Source: Capitulum mitella
Lineage: Eukaryota > Arthropoda > Thecostraca > Pollicipedomorpha > Pollicipedidae
Reading direction: 5' to 3'
Assembly: GCA_030062745.1 (NCBI GenBank)
Contig: CP099850.1
Coordinates: forward strand, 3,162,001 to 3,226,000
DNA length: 64,000 bases
The first letter of the stretch is position 1. Every line of letters begins with the position of its first letter. Below the pieces are notes generated by a model that did no database searches, had not been told where the DNA came from, and saw only the letters and a list, made by a program, of their open reading frames with translations. The translations under genes and the position numbers were made by a program. Shown in pieces: positions 1 through 11,200 of the stretch.

Positions 1-1130
1 ACAGCCACAAAATGAAGAACAGCATTCATGGTTTCATGCATTCTGGTTGCAAGTCCACATACCATGTCATCAAATATGAGCTGGCAGTTTGCAATTATGG
101 CACCAACAACCATTAAATGTGGCAGAAGCATAAAATGATTCTTTGTTTAAAGGCCACAGAAAGCAGCAATCATGAGGAACTTCGTGCCATAACGTACTCT
201 GGAGGCATCCGACAAATGCCACTTAAGATTAATGGCGAGATCATTCATAACCATTATCACTGCATACGCACCTCCCTAATGTTCGAAGAGGGGAACGAAA
301 CATGGGGATAACGTTGGCTTATCAACAGGGAATATTCGAACTCCACTAACAACAATCAATAAAACTGGAGGTGATCGTTCTTCGCACCACCCTCACCACC
401 CGCCGTGAATTGAAACAGGAACGCAGGCCACCGGTTGTCAAAATGGCGACCACGGCACGGCTTCCATATGCGGTGCTTCCATATCCCCTGTACCGAGTCA
501 GCGTAAACAAAGATTTAAGCCAGTCGTTACTTACACCTTTTCCATGAAGTTTCTTTGCGCAGTTCCATGACGGCGTTCCCAGAGTTAGGGGGGAAGGGCA
601 GCGCCGCTGCCTACCCTGGCTACCTTACCTTTATGATGATGCATGGAAAAGAAAGGATCCGAAACTGCCATCAAAATCTTGTTCCCCTCCCCAGCGCTGT
701 ACGGCCAAGTGGCGGGGCCCGAGAGCGTGGCGCCATTGCTTGAACACATCAAAAGGCTTCAATGTGACTAAACATGCAGCGGCAGCCACCATGGTGGTAC
801 TTCGGACGCCTGAAGACAGTATCCACCCAGCAACTACGTAGCCCGTCAGCTCGAGGACCACTCTCCAGTTCTCCGTGACCTATTCGATGTTTGACGGACA
901 CTGGGTCGCTGCGGCGGTTGATCCTCTGCGGCAGACAGCGGCCGGCTGCCGCCCGTGACGGGTGCAGCGCACAAGCTGGTACTGTCTTCATCACAGGCCT
1001 GCTGCAGTGCGGCACGTGAGGCCGGGACAGTTTGAGAGCCGACTGCGGCTGCCACGGCAGCTCGGCGGCTGGTCGGACGGGCAGCACGCTCCCCTGGCTC
1101 CGGACAAGCCAAAGCGCACAGCCGACAATG
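1..1130. other. sequence downstream of the USP10-like gene, no gene seen
   Basis: No reading frame here resembles a protein I know. The first 550 bases are of mixed composition and the rest is moderately GC-rich. Open frames on both strands between 630 and 1160 are short, lack family motifs and lie next to the 3' end of the minus-strand USP10-like gene, so I read them as chance frames. Confidence 0.5.
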
Positions 1131-1142
1131 TGGGCCGCAAGT

Positions 1143-1148
1143 TTTATT
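1143..1148 (-). terminator. candidate polyadenylation signal of the USP10-like gene
   Basis: The plus strand reads TTTATT, so the minus strand reads AATAAA, about 820 bases past the USP10 stop codon. It lies in an A/T-rich pocket just after a long GC-rich stretch, as expected at the end of a 3' UTR. No transcript evidence is available. Confidence 0.5.
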
Positions 1149-1970
1149 AAAAACAACACAACCCAATCATATGAATCTGCTCACTCAAGAAGTCGGACAG
1201 CACCCGCGCCACTATGGCCGCAAAAACGTCAAGGGCACACATCAACCAGCTGGCGAACCGCCACACTCAAACGACAGCCGGCCCATACACGACAAAGAAA
1301 AGGCGCGGTCACAACGGGGTGCGGGAGGTTGCATAGCGGCCACATCTTGTGACAGCGCGGTCTTTAAAATACATGGTCAGAGTGGGCGCGCGGCGCATCG
1401 GCCCGCGCCGCCTGCTCACGGCGCCCCAGCCGGGACGCGCCGGCGGCCGCCGCCGCGGAGCCGCATTGCACAATGCACAACCGAGCCGCGTCGGCGCGCA
1501 GCGGCCCCGAGCGACGCGCCGGGCCGCCGCCGTAGCGGCGCGCACGGCGCCGCAGCCGGCCGCCATCATCAACACGATCAGGACAGCTGAATACACTACA
1601 GCCGACTACAACGTAAGGCCACGCGCGCGGCCCGCCGTCACCGTGGCCGAACGCCCCCTGCCGGGCGCGGCCGCCGGGGCGCCGGCGCGCGGCCGCCCGC
1701 CTCGGCCCGGCCCGGCCGCACGCGCGCCGGGCCGCTCGGGTCCGGCCGCAGCGCCCGGCCGGCGCCCCGGCCTCCGCCGTCTAAAACACACGCTCACGAT
1801 AAAAACAGGAGGCGCGCGCGCGCGCGCGCGGCGCCGCCGGCGTCGGCGGCCGGCGGCCGTCCTTTTGGCAGCGCCTGACGACGCGTGGCCGCGGCGCCCG
1901 GCCGTCCCCGCTCACAGCACGGATATTCACAATCTGGGGCGGCGGGCGCGCCGCCCTGAAAGCCTGGGCC
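1149..1970 (-). other. probable 3' UTR of the USP10-like gene, very GC- and CpG-rich
   Basis: This lies between the stop codon and the first AATAAA. From 1380 to 1960 it is extremely CpG-dense and includes an uninterrupted alternating GC run at about 1812-1830 that could adopt Z-DNA. The long open frames on both strands come from GC richness and show no family match. The UTR assignment is an inference from position. Confidence 0.45.
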
Positions 1971-2239
1971 TCACTTGCCGTTGTGGGCGGCCACCGTGTC
2001 CAGTCGGCGGTAGAAGAGGATGTACGGCACCAGCGGCGGCTCGGGACGGAGCACGGCCGACTCGGCCACCGCCGTCACCGTGCTGTCGTCGTAGCGCACC
2101 CACTGCTGGTAGGCCGGGTGGTACGCGTCGGTGATGTAGTGGCCCTTGGTCGACTCCTTGCCGCTGTGGTAGACCACGGCGAACAGCCGGTACCGCTTCA
2201 GGCCCGGCGCCATCTTGGCGCGGACGTTGGAGAGCAGCT
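1971..2239 (-). CDS. USP10: USP10-like exon 10: catalytic histidine and C-terminus
   Basis: It follows an acceptor ending ccggcag and completes a split Glu codon (phase 1), then reads to a TGA at 1973-1971. It holds [11 protein letters not shown], the catalytic KGHYITD box and the final YILFYRRLD strand that closes the USP fold. After YRRLD there are eight more residues, which look like a short extra tail. Confidence 0.92.
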
Positions 2240-5200
2240 CTGCCGGCGAGAGGCCGCGGTCAGCACGGAGACGCCGGCGGCGTCCAGTGGTCTGGCTGTC
2301 CCTAGTTCTGCCTGGGCAACTACATGCAAACTTTTAATTCACACCCCAAACGCATACGCCAACCGGAGCCCAGCAAATTTCAATACGTATGAAAACACGT
2401 CAAAGAGCACACGCAAGCACAGCGAGGGCAGAACTGCCAAGAATGGTTTGAATTGGGATCACCAGATACAGTCCTGCACCAGACCTCCGCCAACTTGTGA
2501 AGACCAGCCCAGAACGGAGAAGGCGGCTCACCCCGTTTCAGCTCCAGGTCGACGGGGAACGTGACGCGCTTGAGCAGCTTCTGGACGCCATCCGTGGCCG
2601 AGTCGTAGAAGAAGCGTTTCAGGTGCAGGATGAGCGTGGGCGGAGTGAGCTCGAGCGCGGCCTGCTGCCAGGCGTCCACCTGTTCGCCGGTGTGCGGGTT
2701 CACGAGGCCGACCACCGTGTCCCGGCTGACCAGCGCCTCCAGAGCCTGCTCCACGGTCGACACCTGCGGCGACTGGGGGGCGGACGGCAGCGGTCAGTAC
2801 ATAGAGACTGCTCGACTGCTCTGAACAAGACTGGGGACGGACAACAGCCAGTCAGTACGTACAGACTACTCTGAACAAGACTGGGGACGGACAACAGCCA
2901 GTCAGTACATAGACTGCTCTGAATAAGACACCTGCGGTGACTGGGGACGGAACGGCAGTCAGCACATACAGGCCGCCCCATGACATCTGCGGCGCCCGGG
3001 GACGCAGTGCGCCCGTCAGAACACAGGGCCACTCTGAGCATGAGATGTGCGGCGACTGGGGACGCAGAGCGGACGGTCCCGTCCTATTACCCAAAACCTG
3101 TTCCGCACTCAACTGCGGACACTTGGGAGAAGGGTTGGAAAAATGTCTTTTTTGTGTTGAAAAACACTGAAAAATATGCGCTCCAAAAGTATTTCATACT
3201 CCAAGAGTTTGATCTTGTGCCTCCAACAAAAAGCTGTGCTGAGACGTTGACATGTTGACAAATGTCTAGCTCTGCAAACAAATGACTGTCTCCATTCAGT
3301 GAGAAACAGATAAAATGTCGTAAATAACTCACACCAAGAATGTGAACTTAAGCCAGTAGTAATTTTTTTTACAAAATGTCGTACTCCAAAACAGAAATTA
3401 TACTGCGACACCAAGAACAAAAAACACATTTCCAGTCCTGGTCGGGAGCGGGGGCAGAGCAGAGGGCGCAGCTCGGAGCTCATCCCGTCACCTGTATGTC
3501 CAGCTGCAGGCTGAAGAACGACTGGACGGTGGCGGTGGTCTTGGCGCCCTGGCGGCAGAGCGAGCTGCGCAGCTGGCCGGAGAAGATGCGGCTGACGGGC
3601 GTGCTCTGCAGCTCGGCGGACCGCGTCACCTGGCCCCGGTTCTTGCCGATGATCGTCTGGCCGGGCGGACAGGACAGTGGTCAAACGGCGCTTCACGCAC
3701 ACGCTCTAAACCACCCCAGGCCGGCCAATCGGCTGGACCACCCCCGCCACATCCTCTCGACGACCTCGTATCGCGTTCTCCGGCACGGCGCGTCAAGCAG
3801 CGAGCACTGCTGGACGTTTCAACCCAACGAAGTACAACTGCCGGAACCGCGTAACTGCAGCTGACAGGCCACAAGCTCCCTACTCGCCTCACACGGCCCG
3901 GCAGTCACCCAACTTCAGCACGGCCAGACCACTCCGGCCGGGCGGCGGCCTCCGCGCGGCGCGCCTCACCTGCCAGTCGTCGCTGTCGCCGTCGTCCTGG
4001 TCCTGGTCGTGGTCGGCGTCGCCGTTGGTGGCGCCGTTCACGCCCGGCTCGCCGCCCTCGCGGCTCTTCTTGTACACCTGGCGGCGGCGCGGGGTCAGTG
4101 CGGTCCACGGCCGCCGACAGGGCCGCCTCACGCCGCGCGGCAGACCCGGTCACAGAGCACGTCCGAGACCGGCTTGGCGTTTTCCCCCCCCCCCCACCCA
4201 TCACAGGAATGTCGAACCGTCCTCGACGGGAATACACAGACGATCCTCGGACTGCAGCAACGCAGCCCATTGGCCACTCTGGGGCGGGACTGACGCATGG
4301 CGGTCCGATGCCTCACGTGGCGGACCGATCCAACATGGCGCCACCAAGGGCGACGTAGTCCCATCAGACGGCCGCAGAGCGGACGCCCAGACCCACGCAG
4401 CGCTAATGCGTGCGGCACTGTCCCATCAGCGAACTCCACACCCACACAGAGCTCCTGCGGGAGGCACTGTCCCACCAGCACCCGCAGAGCGGGGCCCCAG
4501 ATCAACACAGCGCTGATGAGGGTGGCGCTATACCATCAGCGAACCCCATACCGAAACAGCGCCAATGATGGTGCCAAACCCCCATCAACAACCGCAACCC
4601 CACAGCTCCACGCGCCGCCAGGGAGAATGGAACAGGCCCAAAAGAAAGCGAACCCCAGCCCCACGAGGAGCACCATTCGTCCCTCGTCGGGCCCCAGGCC
4701 CGGCACGGCAGCGCCGGCAGGCCGCCTCACCTTGAGGACCTCAGTCATCTCGTCCTGCAGTCCGTTGAGCAGGCAGGTGAGGAACTCCTCGGCGTCCTCC
4801 TGGCGGCCGGCCACGCGGAACGCGTCCGAGCTGACGCGCGACAGCATGGCGTACACGTAGGACGGCTCGAGCGGCGGCCCCAGCGTCAGGTCGCGCAGGT
4901 GGCCGCGCTCGCGCTCGCGGCGCGTCACGCGCGGCAGCTCCGGCAGCGGCGAGAACTCGTTCATGAACTCCACCCTGTCGACCGCAGGCGGAGAGAGATG
5001 TCAACGGTGTCGCCACGAGGTCCGGCCGGTCGGCAGCCCGGCAGGAGACGCGGTACACGCCCAGGGACCCCCTCCCCCGCCCTTCCACCCGCACACACAC
5101 ATCGACGGAGAGCAGTCTGTGGTCCCCTGATGAACACAGTGGCAGTTCTCACATAGGAGTGATGACCTCCGACGTCCAGAACCATGCGAGTAGCAGCCCA

Positions 5201-8200
5201 TAGGGCAGACCGGGTGGCCGCACTACCATCTTAATGGCAGCCCTGCCAACTCTGGCTAATTTTTAAACCAGCTCTATGGTACGGCATGGGACATAAAATC
5301 CCCAAAAATGTCTCTGGCACTATGCAGTTTCAAAATGTTCCTACAAGAATGCTCAAAACCGACCAACATCGGAAGCTGGGACTCCGTGCAACAAAACAGG
5401 CGGCCAGGCCGCCAGCGGAGCGGACCGTGAATGGTGCAGGATCTGTCCTCCGGCCAGGAGACGCCTGACGAACCCCGGCCGCACCCCACCACAGCCGGCG
5501 GCCGGCTCACCGCCACGGGAACCAACCGGCCCCGGATCACACAGCACTGGCAGCCGGAGCCGACCGGTCACCGGCGACCCAGGCCCCGGCCCCGCCCCGG
5601 CCGGCACACTCACATGGCGTCGATGATGGGCGTGCGCGTCTCGCCCGACTGCAGGCCGATGTTGGAGGGCAGCGACTTGATCAGGTGGTAGAAGGGCGTG
5701 CAGCTGGCCAGCGCCTGCAGCGTGGCGTTGATGTAGCACCAGTTGGACTTGTTGGTCAGGCCGCGCGGCTGCAGGTATACGTTCTTGTAGCTCAGCTCGA
5801 AGCCGGAGAGAGCCGCTGTCGGACGGAACGGCACGGCTCGGTCACGTGTCGTCCCGCGGCGGCGGCGGTCACAGTGAATTAGTGCGACATGGTGCAGATC
5901 TAATCACGGCTGTGACTACCCTTCAAGGGGTGGACATCTACCCACCCTGGAAAGAATCAAACTGTTTCTGATAACCACTGGCGGTAAAAACACGCTTGCT
6001 CTTAACCAGACATATGATGGGGGTCACATCAGGGACGGCACACGACGGGGTGGGCAGACGTGATTCTGAGCCAGCAGAGGACGAGTGCTTTCTTTGTGTT
6101 CTGACGGAGCACGCAGGACAAAACATATTGCAACACACGACACCAGTATTTTCCCAACGGGTGGGGACAACAAACAGAGAGAACCCCATACAACTAAGCC
6201 CAGGATGACGGAACCTGACCATTTCCTTTCCCACCATCAAAAATACATGACGATTACCGGCATCAGAAAGGCACCTGTCGTCAACGGAAAAATGAAAGTG
6301 TATGCATGTCGTCAAAAGCGTGAAACAAAAAGCGGATGCGCACGACGCCCTGCGGCACGTACGTAAACGACGCGCACAACCAAACTTCGCTTCTTTCAAG
6401 TCCGCCACCTTGCCCGGTGAGACCGACCGGTGCCAAAACACCCACCTCCCAGCGACAGCAGCTCTGTGTCAGTCTCGTTCGCTGGCGGCGCCGGCGCCGG
6501 CTTGGGCGGCGCCACCACGGGCGGCGGCGGCGCCGCGCCGTCCGCCTTCTTCTGGAACAGACTGGCCCACGAGCGCGGCGCCGGGGCCGGCGCTGGCTCC
6601 GGCTCAGGCTCCGGCTCTGGTTCCGGTTCCGGCTCCGCCTCCGCCTGCGGCTCCGGCTCGGGCTCGCGCTCCGGTCCCGGTTCCGGTTCCGGTTCCGGCT
6701 CCGGTTCCGGCTCCACATCCACTTCCGGCTTCACCTCATGGTCCGGCTCCACTTCCAGCTCGACGGCGTGCTCCGGGCTCTCCTGCGGCGCCGGCTCGCC
6801 GTTGGTGGCGCCGGCCTGCTCGGGCCGCTCGGCGTCCGGCGGCGGCGGCGGGGAGTCGGAGCCGCCGTCCGGCGGGCCGCAGGGCAGCGGCAGCGCGCCG
6901 CGCCGCTCGTGCACCGTCACCGTGGCCACGTACGAGGTCAGCGGCGCCGACTCGGCCGGCGAGCCGCCGCTGCCGCCGTCCGGCTCCAGCTGCACGGCCG
7001 CGCTGTCCGACTCGCCCAGCCGGTCCTCCAGGTCGAACCCGAAGCTGAGTTGGACGGCGGCCGGCGCCGGCGGCTGCGGCTGCGGCGGGGACGGTGGCGG
7101 AGGGGGCGCGGCGCCGGCGGGCCGCCCGCACGGCTCGCAGAGCGCGGCGCGCGCCTCCTCGGCCGATGGCGGCGGCACAGTCACGTCCGGCGGCTGCTGC
7201 TGGTGCGCCGGCGGAGACTGCTGCGGCTGCCGTTGCTGCTGCGGCGGCAGCTGCGGCGGCTGCGGCTGTGGCGGCTGCGGCGGCTGGTGCCCGGGCGGTT
7301 GCGGTTGCGGCGGCGGTGGCATCGGCGCCAGCATCATCTCCGGATACGGGTAGTACGGGTAGTGCATCGGGTACAGCGGGCCGTAGGGGCCGCCGAAGGG
7401 CGACATGACCAGTGGCGTCCCGGCGGCGGCGCGCGGCGACATCTGGTACGGCGAGTACGGCACGCTGGCCGGCGCCATCTTGTCGGCCTTCTTCCCGGAG
7501 CGGCGACGGTCGGGCTCCGCGCCGGCGGCCGGTTCCGGCTGAAAGCCCTGGCCGGGTGGGAGCGGGTAGCCGGCCGGCACCGGGTACGGCATCACGTTCA
7601 TGCCGCCCGGCACGCCGTTGACGTACATGCTAGAGACCGAGGAGAATGGGTAGCCGGCCTGTTGCGGGTACAGCTGCTGCCCGCCACCGGCTACCACGTG
7701 CGACACCACGTGGTGGTGGGCCGGCACGTTCGGCGGGACGGCCGCCATACTCAGGGGGGGCATGTCGCCCAGCAGGGGTTCTGCGGGCAGACCGGCAGCG
7801 TCACATCAACGCGCGCCAAATCTCACGGACGGCTGCACAGCATCAGACTATGCTGCGCAACGTTCGATTCATTCAGATGTCGGAATACAACATTTTGCAT
7901 CAAAGATTTAAAGATTTTGCATCAAAGATCTTCTTAATTCTTACACTGGTACACTACATTACAACTGAGGTACAGAATACCCTAAACATTTAACATCTAT
8001 AAACACGCGCATTAAATGTACCGCTAGCCCTCTAATCTAACCATACAGGCAATGCTGAGTACCACAAGCGTCTTAGCCACTTCAATCGACTATCTCAAGC
8101 GCGTCCTTCGTGACAATCTGAGAGAACCGTGCGGCCGGCAGTTCCCCCGGCCGGAACGTACGCGGTGGCTGGTGGTGGGGCGCGCCGGCCGCCTCGGGCG

Positions 8201-11200
8201 CCGCCGGCGCCGCCTCGTCGCCGGCGAACTCGATGCCGTCGGGCGGCAGGCGGCGCGTCTCGTACACCTGGCGCAGCGGACAGAGCGGGTCAGTCGCCGC
8301 CGAGCGACGCGCACCGCCGACGCACACGGCCGCACGATTCGCGAACCGCTGCTGGCGAAACTCACGCGGACGGACAAGCGGTCGAGCGTCCAGTCCAATG
8401 CCAGTTCCCAGGACCTTCTCCTCAACCAGCTGCTCGTTCCAAAACGCAGAGACACATATGGGTTGATGAAACGGCTGCCAGCAGCCTCGGTGCTGGCGGC
8501 ATTAACTGTTCGTGTTCGTCGGCCCTACGCCGTGTTTGCTTCAGCGTGCGTGCGTTTGTGCGTGTGCGGGGGGGAGGACAGTTCCAACGAGCCTCCGTTA
8601 ACTTTTCATCACCTCATCGGTATAAAACGAAACCTTAGACACGTGATCCCTGTCTGCTGAACTGGTCCTATTGCTCCTTTACACACATCAGCTGACCAGG
8701 ATTTCGACTGTCGACCAAGGCTGGAACTTTGGTTTTTGTTCTTAGTGTCGGAGTACAATTTTTGTTTTAAAGTGCAAAATTTTGTGAACAGTAAGGCTGG
8801 TCTAAGTTGGCGTTCTTGGTCTAAGTCGGTTGACATCATACCTGCTTCCTACTGAATGGAGAATGATTTGCTTACAAAGGTAGAAATTTGTCAACATGGT
8901 TATTATAATGCAGCGTTTTAATAGAGGCACAAGATCCAACTTCTGGAGTATAAAATGTTCTTGGACGTGGTTTTTTCAAACCTTGCTGTCGACACATGAG
9001 AACAGCCGGACGGAGATCCGCCCACACCTGTGGGCACAGCGAGCTAAGCGCCTATTCACAAACAACGGGCTTCTGCTTCTCTGCTACGATTTTGTCCTAT
9101 CAAACTCGCAAAAAATGTACAAACAATATGAAAACGATCATGGCTACAGCTCAGGTGAACTACAAAATACCACTTTCAGTGTCAATTTTGAGCGGTTCAC
9201 TGATTTCACATTACTTAGTTTTCGTGGGTGGCGCACTACCGTATGACTTTTCAGGAAAAACATGCATAATAAAAGCCATGACCTTCACCCCACTGGCACC
9301 AATTTGCTGCCACACAATGTATAGTTGATCCGGTAACAGACCGCGTAAGTCTGCCAGATCTAATACTGGTCGATTTACTGAGGTCAGCAAGACGCTGAGG
9401 ACGTCAGTGCCTCACCTGTCAGCGATAAGCATGTAAGCGTGATTACGGTCGGTCACCTACAACGAGTGGACATCGGCCTATCTTTTTAAACCACAATAAC
9501 GAGCAAAGGCCGTCAAAAAGGGGCGCAAAGCGACATCATAACCTATGTTGTTGTTGTTTATTGGTGTTTTCGGGCACGGCGACCATAACCTATGAGTTAT
9601 GCTGCCAGTGTTATCATAAAAATAACCCCAGCCTAAGCCACCTTTTATCACAGTGTGACCCTAAATCATTGCAGCTTGCGTACGACTTACCTGCACCTGA
9701 GGATAATCTTCATGTATACAAATGATTACTTTCCACCTTTACAATTAAGGCCTACTGCTTAAGGCATATTTACGCTTTGTTTCTATACTGACATTCCCTT
9801 CAACATTCCATATCAAAACCTGTAAGTTATGAAGACCTGCCCAAAAGACTTCAACACTTTCTTTACAAAAGGAAGACAATGAGTTGTTCTGGCACGGTGA
9901 TCAGAATGGCATTTTCTTTTTTTCTTTTTACGTCTCAAAGGAAAAGAAACAATCACCATTCAGACCATGGGTTTGAGAACAAAGTATTATTTAATCTTTA
10001 ATTGCATTCCCGGATCAACTCACAAAAACAAGCATGTTCTCCAGCAGTCCAAAGACACACAATGCATCCGTGAGGATGCCAGTTGGTTAACTGGTTAGTT
10101 GGTGATTAGCACATTTCACAATGACCAAGATAATGTATGAATAGCATTCAAGAATGTAAAACGAATTCAAGAATGAAAAACGAAAATGATGACGATGCTG
10201 TAACATGGACAAGTCATGTTCTGGCACATGTGACAGGTGGCAATCTGCATGGCAACTCAACTTACTGCTCACCTGGTTGGTCTACACGCAAGTCTGCACA
10301 CCAATCAGCGCTCACCTGGTCAGATTCTAGATCAGCGAGCAGCTCACCTCACTAGTCTGGAGGCCCGTAAGCATCTCACCTCAGCCTGCACATCAGTCAG
10401 CAGTCACCAACCCAGTCTGAACATCAGACACCTGATCACCTCTATGGTCTGCACATCAGACACTGGCTTACCTCCCTGGTCTGCTATGAGACACCAGCTC
10501 ACTTCTCTAGTAAGCACATCAGACACCAGTTCACCTCTCTCGTCTGCACGTCTGTCAGCAGCCCACCTGGTCTGGTTCCTCGTCAGTGGGCAGCTCCACC
10601 TTGCTGTGGCCCGGATCCTGGATACGCTGCAGCAGCGCCAGCACCTCCGGCGAGGCGCCATCTAAGTTCAAGAAGCGCAGCTTCTGCGGCGGACACAGAG
10701 GCAATACGTCGGCTCGGTGCCACTCCACGGAACGCTAGTCTTTTGCTGATAAGACACGTATTCTTACAGTGTTCCCATGTCTGCCACTACTATACAATGT
10801 GATTCATATCCTGCTGAGAGTCTGCAGATGGGGAACCTTTTCCCACCTAGTTGATAATCCACTTTTTATGCAATGTGTTTTAAGCATACTGCAGCATGAT
10901 ACAGTATTATATATATACATGATCCTACGGAACCCCTCAGTGCTGATGCACCCCAAACAGTACTTGCAAAGCAAATCAATGCATGTAGCTATTTCCCTAG
11001 CATTCAAGATTTCATCATAGCTTGGATTTTCATCATTATTCATGGTTAAAGTTGCCTCACAAACTTCCATGGAGAAACAGTGGACTTTTTAATGGCACTG
11101 TCAACAGTTAAAATGAAAGTGAGGAAAGAAACAAGTACAATAGTCACAGATTTGGCAACACTTGAGCTACATCTGACTCATCACCAAACCTGCCTGGTTC

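Larger units (their letters stand above)
8268..10566. other. USP10-like intron 2 with inserted repeats
   Basis: This 2.3-kb intron contains a family B element (8717-8986), a 36-bp insertion with a target-site duplication (9537-9594) and, at its upstream edge, a minisatellite of splice-donor copies (10257-10566). Between these I see no coding signal. Confidence 0.65.

Noticed and set aside
1349..2134. 261-codon plus-strand open frame
   Set aside because: Lies antisense to the USP10 3' UTR and last exon in extreme GC DNA; Ala/Arg/Pro composition typical of chance frames.
6336..7937. 533-codon plus-strand open frame
   Set aside because: Antisense shadow of USP10 exon 4 created by GC-rich, stop-poor hexamer DNA; Arg-rich with no family motif.
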